64,000 nucleotides of DNA from Orientallactaga sibirica (Eukaryota > Chordata > Mammalia > Rodentia > Dipodidae): positions 54,124,001 to 54,188,000 of the forward strand of contig JAEOAD010000004.1 of the NCBI GenBank assembly GCA_036365145.1. Reading direction: 5' to 3'. Made by a program: the position numbers and the translations under genes. Shown here piece after piece: positions 11,513 to 22,892 of the stretch; position 1 is the stretch's first letter; each line of letters starts with the position of its first letter. The notes below the pieces were generated by a model. That model had not been told where the DNA came from. It did not search any database and was given only the letters and a program-made list of their open reading frames with translations.

Positions 11513-12510
11513 CATGTGATTATAGACCCTATATGGAAAACTGCACTTGCTAAGTGGTTTGATGTTATTCCCTGCAGATCCACTGGCACAGCAGTATTTC
11601 CTCTTGGCTTTATCATTAGGTCTACCCTGCTTTGGCTCTGAATCCCAATCTACCTTTCAAATCACTGGGTTTGTTTTATTCCTGATCACTGATGAAGAAA
11701 AAGAAATAGCCAAGCCCCATGTCTGTGTTCAGTGTGACAGGCACAACAGGTCTGAGGCTCTTGCAATCAGTTCAGGGTTATTCATCTTGTTCATTTTATT
11801 CATTTTTTTTTTTTGAAAGACTGAATATTCTGTAGAACTCCAGAATTCAGGATTCAGCGTCTTCCTTCATTGTCCCTATTTGTAACAGATGAAGGTTCTC
11901 CTGTTGCTATAATCCTATTTCTATGTCTGGCTTCTGCTGAGATAGATGATTATATCATAATAATTGTAATAATGGAGTAGCTGTCTGGACATGCCTATGT
12001 TTTCTCTAGAAATACCATCTTATTTTGTATAATGAGTGCAAGCTTTGTGTTTTCCAAATCTTCATATTATTGCTCTGTTTTACTTAAAAATACTCTCAAA
12101 ATATTTCTCTTTTATCATATGTTAGTTAATGCAGTCAGAAGAAACCAGGCCACAGTAGGAGTACTTTGCTTATAAATCATTGGTCAGTATCCATGATCAG
12201 CACACACAAGTTCTACATTCCAGAAAACACAGAAGGGTATTTATTCAAGTTACTTATGAAATGATAATATGATTACCTCTCCTCCTGTTTTCAGTAACAT
12301 ATTCATTTATCCCTAGGGCTTCACAATCACCTTTAACATACATATTTCTACCAGGATTCTGTTTATGATAGAGTTATTTATGTTCTAGGATAATATGTAT
12401 TTCCAAAATTGTTCCAGGCTCTACCCATCATCCACTGCTGCCTTTGTCGATGTTTGGCACAGTAACAGTTTATTTCATGGGCCCAGATATGTTTTACCTT
12501 CTAGAGTTCT
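11513..12510. other. Unassigned spacer
   Basis: No recognised repeat or gene. It contains one T-run at 11804-11814. Confidence 0.55.
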
Positions 12511-12512
12511 CT

Positions 12513-12965
12513 TAACAAAATATTACAGACTAAGTATCTTAGAAAACAGATATTTATCTGTTCAATGTCCAGGAGGTTAGCAATCCAAAATCAGGTGCCA
12601 ACACTGTTAGTTACTGATGATTCTTCCATTTGCTATTTCAAACAGCCATCTTTTCTCTGTCTTTAAGCTGCTGCTGCTGCTGCTTCTCCTTCTTCTCCTT
12701 CTCCTCGTCCTCCTCTTTTCTCCTCCTCCTCCTCCTCCTTTTTCTTCTTCTTCTGTGCATGTCTGAGAGTTTAGGGTAGAAGGAGGGAGGAAGGAGGGAA
12801 GGATGAAGGAACAGAGAGAGACATCTTATGTTTCTATAAAATATCCATTCAATCAGATTAGAGCCCTACATTGTAAACTTATTTAAATTTAATAACCTCC
12901 TAAAAGGTCCAGTGTCCACATTCAAGGTTAAGACTCCAACATATAAAATTTTGAGGAATATAATT
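12513..12965 (-). mobile_element. MLT1/MST-like MaLR LTR, antisense
   Basis: Antisense landmarks of old MaLR LTRs are visible: CAAAATATTACAGACTAAG, CAGATATTTATCTGTTC, AATCCAAAATCAGGTGCC and, at the right, AGACTCCAACATATAAAATTTTG. A polypyrimidine block (12668-12755) and a purine block (12778-12815) have expanded in its middle. Confidence 0.65.
12668..12755. repeat. Polypyrimidine-rich simple repeat
   Basis: A (CTG)n run grades into CTT and CCT triplets, and a GA/GGA-rich purine stretch follows at 12778-12815. It is a strand-asymmetric R/Y tract of the kind able to form triplex DNA. Confidence 0.9.
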
Positions 12966-12969
12966 TCTT

Positions 12970-13825
12970 CCAAAGCACCAACTTTTAAGGGAAAAAAATT
13001 CTGATGTTTTCCCCTTCAGTTCATCAGTTGCCTTCACTGTGAAAGGCATGCTTAGACAAACATTCCTAAGGCATTGCTCAGTAATATTGATTATAATGGA
13101 AATCCTTTAAAAGTACAGAAATTTATTAAATAAAGTAAAACTAATGTGCAATGTTTTGTTTATAGGATAGAAATATGTAATTATAAAAATGCTGTGCTTG
13201 AAAATGTATGTTAGCTCTTTAGATGTAAAACATGTTATATTAGAAGACAAGGGGGAAGTGTCGAAGGTATTAGTAAGAAATAATAAGAAGAAAGAGATAG
13301 AAATCTTATTAATTCTGACTAAGTGGGGTAACCATCTCACTTAAGAATGGAATAAGTTGGCTTCATTCTTATGTCCTTCGTTAGTGAATTCCTTTGCCAA
13401 GTAATTTGTTCAAGTTTAATCCATTTCAGCCATTAAAAATACACTCTAGGAAATGATAACCATGTCTCTCAAATGTCCATGATCTTATAGTACCTTAGCT
13501 TCTGAGGTGAGGTCAGCTTCCATTCAGGTACTTTTGCCTCTGGTTCTAAACCTTAGGCCCTCAGGAACTCAGGAAATTGCTCCACAAAACTCTGGCAATT
13601 TCTCATCCCACAAGCAATACTCTTAATGGGAAAAGTCTGGTCAAAAGTCAGCCTGGGGGAAGGGTGGGGTTGAAGGTATGAGTACCTGGCAGTTTGCTGT
13701 TAGGCACCATAAGGGATTTTTAAAAGATATTTTTAGATTACAAAATAATCATTTTTGCTATGATGTCATCACCTGTGTATATCATTTACTTTACTCACTT
13801 CTCCCTCACCACACTTTCTCCCCAC
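12970..13825. other. Unassigned spacer
   Basis: Nothing recognised apart from AT-rich sequence. Confidence 0.55.
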
Positions 13826-13827
13826 TC

Positions 13828-13828
<1 letters not shown>

Positions 13829-13860
<32 letters not shown>

Positions 13861-13861
13861 T
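13829..13861. repeat. (TTA)n microsatellite
   Basis: Eleven or so ATT units lie at the poly-A-tail side of an antisense B1, so the tract probably grew from the B1 tail. Confidence 0.9.
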
Positions 13862-14010
13862 TAAGTTTTTTTAGAGATAGGTTCTCATTCTAGCCAGGCT
13901 GACCTGGAATTCACTCTGTAGTCCCAGGATGGCCTCAAACTCACAGCTAGCTTCCTATTTCTGCCTTCTGAGTGTTAGGATTAAAGGTGTGTGCCACCAT
14001 GCCCAGCTCC
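13862..14010 (-). mobile_element. B1 SINE
   Basis: Antisense B1 landmarks are present: AGAGATAGGTTCTCATTCTAG, CAGGCTGACCTGGAATTCAC, CTTCTGAGTGTTAGGATTAA and GTGTGCCACCATGCCCAGC. It is a 7SL-derived monomer, near full length. Confidence 0.93.
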
Positions 14011-14259
14011 TCTTCTTTTGTTTTCTCTCCTCTCCTCAAGTATCTCTCTTCCTCCTTCCATAGCTTATGTTTAGACACATTTAAAGTATAGCTTCTATAC
14101 ATGAGATACATAATGTGATAATTGTCTATTGTGGATTATTTTGTTAAACATGATGTTCTCTAGTCCCATCCATTTCCCTAGAATTACAAAATTTCATTAT
14201 TCTTCAAGGCTAAATAAAGCACTGCGTATATTATCACAAAAAAAAAAAAAATCAGCCTG

Positions 14260-14475
14260 GGGCTGGAGAAGATGACTTAGTGGTTAAGGTTTTTGCCTGC
14301 AAAGCCAAAGGATCCTGGTTCGATTCCCCAGGACCCATGTAAGCCAGGTGCACAAGGAGATGCATGCATCTGGAGTGTGTTTGCTGGAGGCCCTGGTGCA
14401 CCCATTCTCTCTCTCTTTCACTTTCTCTCTACCTCTTTCTCTCTCCCTCTCTCTAATATAAATAAATATAAATAC
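14260..14475 (+). mobile_element. tRNA-derived SINE with intact B box
   Basis: GGGGCTGGAGAAGATGACTTAG head, GGTTCGATTCCCC B box at about 14317, GCACAAGGAGATGC core, then a CT-rich stretch. The tail continues into (ATAC)n (about 14472-14520) and (GAAG)n (14521-14550), so the microsatellites expanded from the SINE tail. Confidence 0.9.
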
Positions 14476-14550
14476 ATACATACATACATACATACATACA
14501 TACATACATACATACATACAGAAAGAAGGAAGGAAGGAAGGAAGGAAGGA
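14472..14550. repeat. (ATAC)n then (GAAG)n microsatellite
   Basis: About twelve ATAC units are followed by about seven GAAG units, directly continuous with the 3' tail of the SINE at 14260. Confidence 0.95.
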
Positions 14551-14613
14551 AAATATATTTTGAAAATGTCAGCCAGTTTATCATGGTTATTTTGAAAATT
14601 TTGTGAATTATTT

Positions 14614-14915
14614 TATTTATTTATTTATTTATTTAAATTTTTAAAAATATTTTATTTATTTTTGGAGAGAAAGACAGAGAGAGACAGAGAGAGAAAGGGA
14701 GACAGAAATGGGCGCGCCAGCAGTCTCTCAGCTGCTGTGAACAAAATCCAGATGTGTGTGCCCCCTTGTGGGCAAGCGCAGCATTGCACACTTGCCTCAC
14801 TTTGCATCTGGCTAAACGTGGGACCTGGAGATTGGAACCGCTGGACATTGGAACCAGCATTCTTAGGCTTAGCAGGCAAGCACCTTAGCCGCTAAGCCAT
14901 CTCCAGCCCATAAAA
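14614..14915 (-). mobile_element. tRNA-derived SINE, long form
   Basis: It reads antisense from a (TTTA)n tail (14614-14640) through an AGAGAGACAGAG stretch to GCTAAGCCATCTCCAGCCC. It has the extra central block found also at 43197 and 47148. A perfect 12-bp duplication TGTGAATTATTT flanks it at 14602-14613 and 14916-14927. It carries an intact CTCF-like core at 14758-14771. Confidence 0.93.
14758..14771 (-). promoter_or_regulatory. CTCF-like core motif within SINE
   Basis: The minus strand reads CCACAAGGGGGCAC, 13 of 14 matches to the CTCF core CCASYAGRKGGCRS (A instead of Y at position 5). It lies in the long-form SINE. Occupancy cannot be inferred from sequence alone. Confidence 0.45.
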
Positions 14916-14927
14916 TGTGAATTATTT

Positions 14928-16764
14928 CCAATATATTTATACAAGGGAAATTTTGAACAGGGAACAGATTTTCTGTTTGGTTGTGATGGTTTCTAGTAGT
15001 CAGATAGTCAATCAGGAAATTAAAAATACTGGTTCACTGCATTGTAAATGAGAGTTTTCTGGAATCTGTGATAATGTCTGATATGAATAAAGGCAGAAAT
15101 CAACATATAGCCACTGAAGTTACATTATACAAATACATTGATATTTGAACATCTCTAAAATATCTACCAGTGGCCTCACATATTATGAACCTCACACAGT
15201 TGTTGTCATAATTTTCAATCAGCTTTTACCTAATTCTTCTTCCACTACATTTTACTAGCTCTCAAATTGCACTGCTTCTATTGGGTCTTCAATATGCAAA
15301 CATCAGCCCTTGTTTAGAGACAAGTCACATCATTGTGGATTTATGGATTTTTTAAAAATCACATCTCATGTGAAATTCTGATACTTTTTAAAGGATTACA
15401 TCGTTTTTCTATGTGAATGATACAATTTTTGAATGTTATACACTGAATTCTATGGTGTTCAATAAGTCCTTTGAATTTCATTGAATGGGTTTATAGAATG
15501 TATCTCCCAGTCACAGAAGAACAGACTGCACTTTCTCCACTGTTTCTCAGAAGCTTCCCAGAGGAGCTAAGGCTCCATTGGCTAACCAGTAGCATCCCCA
15601 TTAACAGGAAGATTAATTGACTTTCCCCTCTTGTCTGTCTTCCTTGTTGTACTCCCTCACATATACTTCCTGGAATCATCTTTCTCGTAAACCACATATT
15701 CCAGAATCTTTCTTTTAGGATATAATTTAAGAGAAAAACAAACAAATTTGCTTTTCTGCCTTCAAAAATATGCATCACAAATTATGACAAAAGTCATGAT
15801 CAATTCAATACATATATAAATAAGCATCACACATGACAAATGACAAATAGACTATGATAACTTTTCTGTAGGAAATCAGGAGAGATTAAAGAAGCAAAGC
15901 AAGGAAGGCACTTTAGAACTGACTTAATGAAGGACTCATTGATGAGAAAATATTATAATTGATACAGAAGAAATGAAGGAGTACCACCTGGAAAAAAAAT
16001 TGTGTAATAAAAGATTTGAGAATCAAATCCATCAATGGGAAACAAGCAGATGGTGAATAAGGATGTTACCACAATATTTGAAGATGAGTTGGGTATTGAA
16101 ATGATTGTGGATGCTCCAGTGGTTTGACATAATGATAGTCAGTATAAATGGACTAAGTCTTATTAAAGCCATGTACAAAAGATCTAGTAATTGGCAGGGT
16201 CTGGAAAACTGACATTTATGTTTGTCACTTGTCAGATGGTGAGAAACTGACTCAATTCAGCCACTGTACTTGCACCCCTAAAAAGTGGGGTGTTTCGAAA
16301 AAGATAAGATCCAACAAGCAGGTCAGGAGCTCAACAAACATGTGATGAAACCAATATATGCAAAAATAAAGTGTCTAACCTAATTCTGGAATATTTATGC
16401 TAACATTCTCAAATAATAGTCGTCGTGATGGTTTTGACATTGACAGTATATAAAAGAGGTGAGTGGAAGTTATGGGACTGATTACCAGTCTGCAGTATAG
16501 CAATAATAGGATACCATTCTAATCACTAGAATTTTTGTCAATGTAATAGAAATGTACAATTTGAATATTATTTATAGAATCTATCCTCTAAACTTTAGGA
16601 ATTTTCATCAAAAAGAAACCAAGAGAGAAAAGGACAAGTCAAAGAAATGATAACATGGGTCATCTTATGTGTCACAAAGCCATGGCCAAAGAAACAGTTG
16701 GAAAAAAAAATTCTAGACATTTCCTTCTGCCAGTGATAGCATGGCAGACGTGACTCTACTGAGC
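14928..16764. other. Unassigned spacer
   Basis: No gene or repeat recognised. Several short open frames lack any family signature. Confidence 0.55.
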
Positions 16765-16875
16765 AATACCTGCTGGTCTATGGCCTTTCTGAGAAAACAT
16801 ATTACTGGCCATTGTCAAAGTACATATTCCTCATTTGTTGGAGGAAAATGCCAATTCTGTTTTTCATACATTCTT
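16765..16875. repeat. Dispersed repeat, copy 1
   Basis: It aligns with 22055-22170: both read GGTCTRTGGCCTTTCT, then A-rich, then AAGTAC, then CTGTTTTTCA. The family is not recognised. In this copy it runs into a T-run at 16873-16890. Confidence 0.5.
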
Positions 16876-16976
16876 TTTTTTTTTTTTTTTGTAGAAATGA
16901 GTGTAAGTTTTTTTGTGGAATTTTTGTGGAAATTTTTAATGGAAATGAGTATCATTTCATCCATGCCTTAAAATGG

Positions 16977-17340
16977 TGTGGTAGTTTGAATATATGGCTC
17001 CATAAACTCAGATTTTTTGCAACTAAGATTGAGCTAGTGACTTGAGTCTCCAGGGGGAAAAGACCTGCTGAGGAAGAGGTATGGCACCGGGTGTGGACTT
17101 TATAGCAAAGCCTTAATAGTTGTATAAAGATCAATTTGAGCTCTGGCTGTTCATGTTTGCTGGCTTTTGATGTTTGCTGGTATTAACTTCTCTTTCTGCT
17201 CTGATGTATCCTTGAGTGATCCAGTTTGTTCTGCCATGATGGAACCTCTCCTAAACTCTTTAATCCTTAAATAAACCCTTTCTTGCAATAAACTGCTTCT
17301 GGCCAAATGTTTGTCCAGCAACACAAAGATAACCGCAACA
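16977..17340 (+). mobile_element. MaLR/ERVL-type solo LTR
   Basis: TGTGGTAGTTTGAATATATGG start, CCATGATGGAACCTCTCC, TCCTTAAATAAACCC poly-A signal and a TAACCGCAACA end give a 364-bp LTR with TG...CA ends. AATGG (16972-16976) and GATGG (17341-17345) are a 5-bp target duplication with one mismatch. The sequence type resembles MT/ORR1-class LTRs. Confidence 0.85.
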
Positions 17341-17345
17341 GATGG

Positions 17346-17712
17346 TTAACAATATAAACCATTAAATGCCAGACTACAATAGTAAAAATGCGATAGATAA
17401 CTGAATACGGAACAAAGGTGAAGTACACATTACAGATACAAACCTATCAAAGTGGGAAATTAAAGGTATGAAAAACAGAATTGGCATTTCCCTCCAATGA
17501 ATGTGGAATGTGTTCTTTGACAAGGGCCAGTGGTATGTCTAAGAAAGTTCACAGACCAGCAGGTATCGCTTTGTCACATATGCTATGGAATGGTCTTATC
17601 TCAAATCACTGGCAGAAACAAATGTCTAGAAAATTTTTTTCAAATGTTTTACATTACTATGGCTTTTGTGGGGAATGGGATAGCCAGGTTTTCCCATGTG
17701 TCTTGATGGAAA

Positions 17713-17714
<2 letters not shown>
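17346..17714. other. Unassigned spacer
   Basis: Nothing recognised. A frame across it that runs into the CA repeat is not a gene. Confidence 0.55.

Positions 17715-17768
<54 letters not shown>
17715..17768. repeat. (AC)n microsatellite
   Basis: A pure run of about 27 AC units. Confidence 0.97.
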
Positions 17769-17771
<3 letters not shown>

Positions 17772-17869
17772 GAATATTGGTGATTCTTCAAAGGCCTAGA
17801 ACAGGCAACAGAATCTTCATACTTAATGGCTATTTTGTCCTGTGATAGGCCTCTGAACAATAAACATCT

Positions 17870-18030
17870 ACACCATCACTCTTAGAAACACTTTATATGT
17901 TGTGTCACCCATTCTCACAATACCTTTATAAAATTGTTACTATTTCCCCAATTTATAATCCAGGAATGTAAAGCTCAGAAGAGCTCTAGGATTTGCTGAA
18001 GTTTGCAAAGTAAAGTGTATCTGGCTCCAT
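17870..18030 (-). mobile_element. MIR SINE fragment
   Basis: Old MIR features read in antisense: TTACTATTTCCCCAATTTATA, then GGAATGTAAAGCTCAGAAGAG, then AGTTTGCAAAG and a TATCTGGCTCCA end. Divergence is high, as expected for MIR. Confidence 0.6.
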
Positions 18031-18638
18031 AGGAAATTTTCAAAAGAAGGAAAAAAGTGGGCGAGAATGGGAGAAAGTCACTTTATAGGTGATTTAATGA
18101 AGGACAGTGATGGCTTTTTATTTATATTTTACTACTGTCTATGGCGATGGATTCATTCTTATTCTGTTAACTGACATGGCATTGGGATTACTGTCAGACA
18201 ATTAGTTTTGACTTTGGATAAATTCTAAACACAGCAGGGAGGCAAAATTAATTTATTTTTTTACATTGCCTATATAGACTCAATACAATGGCAGGTGTTT
18301 GTATAATTAGGAAGAGGGTCATATTGCACTAATAGTTTGAAAGATATTAATGTTATCAGTTGATCAAGATTTTAGAGTATTACAATTCAATGTTGCTTGC
18401 TTACTCTTCAAAAAGACTCTCTTCCTTCTTCTTCTCTTTCCTCCTTTCATTCCTGCCTTCCATCTCTATCAATATTTCTCATTTATATTAAAAACTTAAG
18501 TCACTCATAATCTACTTGGGATTATGGAATAGAGCACAGAACTAAAGGAGCATTGTGTCAAACTCTCTTCCAATATCCATTTCTGTGACTTTTTTAAATC
18601 TCTTGTCAAATCTGAGATTGTATTGTACTTATTTTCAC
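18031..18638. other. Unassigned spacer
   Basis: AT-rich with a CTTCC-rich stretch at 18418-18470. No repeat family recognised. Confidence 0.55.
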
Positions 18639-18965
18639 TGTGCTGGGAAAAACACATGTCCAGAAGCAGTTTATGGGAAGGAAGGATTTATTTTGTGCTT
18701 ATTGTTTCAAGGTGAAACTCCCTCATGGTGGAGGAATCTAGCTCACTTCATCATACATCCCCAGAAGAGACAGAAAGAGTACAGCAAACGTTCAAGCTGG
18801 ATCAGAACAGTTTAGAGCTGGACTCCACTCTGAGGTTGCCCCTAGTGACACTCATCCTCAAGCAGAGCTCTACCTCTCAAATGCTCTACTTGGTGGGGAC
18901 TAAGTAGGAAACTTAATCACAAACACCTGAGGCTATGGAGAACATATATTTAAACCCATCACACA
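18639..18965 (-). repeat. 3' LTR of the 18.6-20.3 kb MaLR
   Basis: Colinear with 19953-20297 except for a short deletion near its left edge and scattered substitutions. Confidence 0.78.
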
Positions 18966-19952
18966 ATTCAAATTCCACTCAGCCACTGTTCAAAATTCCA
19001 AATTCTCATCTGAGATTCTAGTCTCTGAACTGTAAGAGCTGTAAAATCAAATACAAGTTTATCTTTGTATCACATAATGATACAGAATAATCACGCCAAA
19101 AGAACATAAGGAGAGGCTGAACCAATACAAGATCAATAACCACCAGGCAAACATCACATATCTGCAGTTCTAAGTCTAACATCAGTAATCAATGGTGAAG
19201 TCTCAGGGGTTCTAATTAGGCCTCTCCAGCAGGAAAGCTCTTAGCCTAGGGAAAACGCTATCCTCAGTCAGCAGCACTTGTTGGCAGCTGTTCCACAATC
19301 CTGGTAGGTCCATTTTTCTTGAGTCTCCATTGCAATGTGCAGTTAATCTTCATAGGTCCATACAAAGTGCCTGGAGTTCCTGAAGTGTGCTTGTTTTGTG
19401 GTGTGGTTTTAGGGACTTTGTTGTCATCTCTCTCTCTGCCTGGTCCTTTAAGAGGGAACCAGCTTCTTCTACCATTATGAACTCCCCCTGGACCTGTAAG
19501 CTTCAATAAATATCACTTCCTCCATAGCTGTGCCTGGTTTGTAAGTTCATCTTGGCTAACCTGAAGCTGTCTACTAGAGAGGGCATAGCTGTCTCTTGGG
19601 AGGATGCTGTAACCAAGGGCAAGTATACTTAAAAGACTTTAATGACTGACCAAGAATAATTTTGCCTCAGGAATTATAATTCTGAGGATAGTCCAGACTC
19701 TTACCATACTACTTCTTTTACTAAGTAACACCTGAAACTATTTTACAGATTTGAGGCCCAGTCTTCATTCTCCACTTCCTTCAGATATAATATGTATAAG
19801 CATATAGTCAATCAAACTCTGCTTACAGCACTGGAAGGCTTCTCCAGTCCAAAGTATCAAATTTTTCTGTATCTGTCCCACAAACCTTCCAGAAAACCAA
19901 AAATCACATAGTTCATTGCAGCAATAACCCCACTTCTCAGTACCAATTTTCC

Positions 19953-20297
19953 TGTTATGGTTGCCTTCTTGTTACTGGGATAAAAGACCCAAATAAGAAA
20001 TAGCTTGTGGGAGTTAAGGATTTATTTCAGGTTTACAGATTCAAGGGGAATCTTCATCATTGCAGAAAAAGCTGGCTCACTTCATCATACATCCTTATCA
20101 CAGAGAGAAAAGAGTACAGCCAGGGATCAAGCTGGATCACAACATACATTAGGGCTGGACTTTACCTCATGGTAAACCCCTGGTGACACACATCCTCCAG
20201 CAGGGATCCACCTCCCAAAAGTTCTCTTAGATAGGGACTAAGTAGGAAACTTAGTCATAAACATCCAAGGTTATAGGGACATTACAAAACAACCACA
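19953..20297 (-). repeat. 5' LTR of the 18.6-20.3 kb MaLR
   Basis: Starts TGTTATGGTTGCCTTCTTG and ends AAAACAACCACA in plus orientation, giving TG...CA ends over 345 bp. Confidence 0.8.
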
Positions 20298-20451
20298 GCT
20301 TCCATTACTTTATATTGTTGTTTTTATTTATATTTTATTTTATGTAATTTTGTAATATTTTATCTTAGTCTTTAAATTTTAAAAGTTTTCTGTCATAATA
20401 GGAAATTTCTGTACCATAAACCTTGTTTTAATATTTTTTATAGTTGTGTGC

Positions 20452-20454
<3 letters not shown>
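20298..20454. other. Unassigned T-rich spacer
   Basis: Low-complexity T/A-rich sequence. Confidence 0.5.

Positions 20455-20500
<46 letters not shown>
20455..20500. repeat. (TG)n(AG)n microsatellite
   Basis: About 16 TG units pass directly into about 7 GA units. It lies at the tail side of a diverged antisense SINE. Confidence 0.95.
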
Positions 20501-20632
20501 TGGAAGGTACATGTCATGGTCTCTTGTCACTGCTAATGATTACCCAGCTTGCTTGGTTATGTAATTGAACCCTGGCTGGTAGGATTTGTAAGCAAGCACC
20601 CTTAACCACTAGGCCATAGTTCCTTATTTGAT
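20501..20632 (-). mobile_element. Diverged tRNA-derived SINE
   Basis: The antisense head can be read: GTAATTGAACCCTGGCTGG, AGCAAGCACCCTTAACCACTA and GGCCATAGTTCC. The core is decayed. It is older than most SINE copies here. Confidence 0.55.
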
Positions 20633-21289
20633 AATTTTTATATTCTTATTTTACTAAGCAAATTTACAATTTGTTGAACCATTTTATCACAATTTCACAA
20701 CCTTCAGAGAAGTTGATGAAATTATATTCTATATTACATTATAATTTTTCATACACAGTTATAAGCCTGTCAAAGAATATATGCCATCTTTCCATTTAGT
20801 ACATGTAGGAAATGACTATACTATAAATATTAGCAATGTTTATTGTTAATTAAATGTTCACAGTTTCTTTGGTAAATTAAACATCCATTTCTCTGTGATA
20901 CAAGGCCTTAAACATCTGAGATGTTCACTAGTAAATGTAATTTTGGGATTGGTAAGATCTGGAATTATTATTAGAAAAAAATAGATCTTTAAAAATTACA
21001 ACATTGAAGAAGCCAAGGCAATCTTATTAATGGGTAACCAAGAGGTGGAGAACCCACAAAATAATTACCTATTTTTACTTTGGATGTAAACTGGTCATTC
21101 AGTGGGGTATCCTAAAACTTGGATTATAATGGATTGATTTCAGATTCACACATTATGCTCACATGTATATGTTTTTGCATACTTTCTACAAGGTATTTAG
21201 CCTCCTTTAACTACTTTCCCCTTTATGCCCATTCCAGAAAGAAAAGTAACTCAAATATCAACTGGGTCAAATATACACAACTTATACAC
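20633..21289. other. Unassigned AT-rich spacer
   Basis: No gene or repeat recognised. Confidence 0.55.
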
Positions 21290-21565
21290 TTTATGTCTGA
21301 AGGAAGTGGAGAATGAAGAAGGGGCCCCAAATCTGTAAAATGGTTTCAAGTGTTACTTAGTAAAAGAAGTAGTATGGTGAGTCTGGACTATCCTCTGGAA
21401 TTATAATTCGTGAGGCAAAATTGTTCTTGGACACTCAATAAAGTCTTTTTTAGTGTACTATCCTTTGGGTACAGCATTCTCCCAAGAGATAGCTATGCCA
21501 TCTGTAGTAGACAGCTTCAGGATGGCTGAGATGAACTTCCAAAGCAGACACAGTTATGGAGGAAA
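21290..21565 (+). mobile_element. MaLR interior fragment, inverted relative to 19.5-19.8 kb
   Basis: The reverse complement matches 19520-19795. Shared blocks include GAAGGAAGTGGAGAATGAAG, TTACTTAGTAAAAGAAGTAG, TCTGGACTATCC, GGGAGAATGCTGT (antisense) and AGATAGCTATGCC. It is therefore a second copy of part of the 18.6-20.3 kb element's interior, on the opposite strand. Confidence 0.8.
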
Positions 21566-21599
21566 GAAGCACAGGGTAAGCATTTTCAACTGGTATAAG

Positions 21600-22010
21600 G
21601 CATAGCAAGGAGAAACTAGAACAATGAAAACTCAACCACCATGAAGTAATCATCAAAGTTCTGCAGTTCAAGTTTGAAATAATGACTGACTGACTGACAG
21701 TCTCTGGATTTTCTAATTCCACCCCTCCAGCTGGGCAGAGTAGCCAGGAAAACTTCCATCCCAGACCAACAGTGCACTCCATGGTAGCCCTTACATATTA
21801 CTTGTATATCCAAAATATCTTTGGGATTTTATGTAAACCATGGTCCATCTTCCAATGATTTTCTCAGCCTATCAGGGTCATCATGCTCTGCCTCATGCCA
21901 TATCTCAGAAGCAGCTCCTGGAACTGTGTGTGCACTTCTTGACCCAATCCATGCATTTTTCGTGCTTCCAAAACTAATACCAGGTGTGCCATACACAGCC
22001 AATTCAGGGA
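21600..22010 (-). mobile_element. MaLR interior fragment
   Basis: AGTCTCTGGATTTTCTAATT followed by CCACCCCTCCAGCTGGGC and GGAAAACTTCCATC parallels 10340-10405 in the interior of the first MaLR. The right part is weaker. It probably derives from a MaLR interior on the minus strand; limits are approximate. Confidence 0.5.
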
Positions 22011-22054
22011 AAAAATAAATCATGATCTTCAAGACAAGCAGGAAGCAAGTCTGT

Positions 22055-22170
22055 AGAGCTATATGAGCAGGTCTGTGGCCTTTCTCAGGACATGTATTAC
22101 CTGACATTTTAAAGGTACTTATCTACACTCATTTTAGAGACAAGCCTATTCTGTTTTTCACACATACCTT
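22055..22170. repeat. Dispersed repeat, copy 2
   Basis: Direct-orientation partner of 16765-16875, sharing GGTCTGTGGCCTTTCTC and CTGTTTTTCACACAT. Family unknown; it may be part of a MaLR interior. Confidence 0.5.
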
Positions 22171-22646
22171 TCATTCTCCACTTTTACCAGTTTCTGTCTG
22201 TCACTTGTTCTTCATCTTTATGCTGTATCTGTACATCTGTCTAACTTTGGAGTTCTGGAGACACAATTTTTTTATTATTGTTATTGTTATTAACCATCTC
22301 TTTAAAGTCAAAGGCTAACTAACACTCACCTCTGTGTCTCACTTTGAATGAGATGAGGGATTGTAATGATGTCAGGACACTGTGCTCTCCAGAAGAAATG
22401 GAAATCTCACTGATAGCCAGCATGAGCAGAAATCCACAGAGCTACCCTGAAATAAACTGAGACTTATGGTCTTTTACAGGATTATGGATGAATAAAACAT
22501 CACAATTTATTATAATGTAACTTTCCAGCAGAACACCTACATAGAATTCTTCATGGGCTTCAACTGAGATTGAATTAGTTTTTTAAAAATAAAGAAAACT
22601 TTAGTATGTAGATAATTCATGCTTTCTCTATAGTGTTAATATTCAT
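22171..22646. other. Unassigned spacer
   Basis: Nothing recognised beyond a short TTATTG-rich stretch at 22270-22290. Confidence 0.5.
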
Positions 22647-22892
22647 CAAATAAACCTCATAGTTCTCTACTTAGAATGGCCCTGGTGATTTAAAAAAAAA
22701 ATCATCACACTACAAATCACTTTTAATATTTGCCATGGTGTCATTTCATCATGGTCCTATGCAAATGGGTCAGATGCATCTCAGGTGTTATAGATGAAGC
22801 AGATAGAATTGAAAATAAGCTTTACTCCACAATGCATAAGAAATTACAAAGGGAGATGCTAATAATATATCATGGCCAATAAAACTGCATCT
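22647..22892 (+). repeat. Inverted repeat, left arm
   Basis: The reverse complement of 23388-23628 aligns along the whole arm. Near-identical blocks include AATAAACCTCATAGTTCTCT, ACTTAGAATG, ATTACAAAGGGAGATGCTAA and TAATATATCA. By eye identity is roughly 80-85%. No transposon family was recognised. Confidence 0.85.

Larger units (their letters stand above)
18639..20297 (-). mobile_element. MaLR element (LTR-internal-LTR), second subtype
   Basis: Similar LTRs at 18639-18965 and 19953-20297 share GGATTTATTT, CTCACTTCATCATACATCC, AGAGTACAGC, GGACTAAGTAGGAAACTTA and a CA end. The left one lacks about 20 bp at its edge. Next to the right (5') LTR the minus strand reads TTGGTACTGAGAAGTGGGG, the usual MaLR primer-site position. 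No retroviral frames persist in the ~990-bp interior. A target duplication is not evident. The LTRs differ from those at 9.7 kb, so this is another subtype. Confidence 0.8.

Noticed and set aside
14472..14550. CRISPR-like regular repeats
   Set aside because: Simple tetranucleotide repeats without spacers, in a mammalian genome.
18639..20297. Gene-bearing provirus
   Set aside because: The ~990-bp interior between the LTRs is too short for gag-pol and has no open frame; it is a non-autonomous MaLR.
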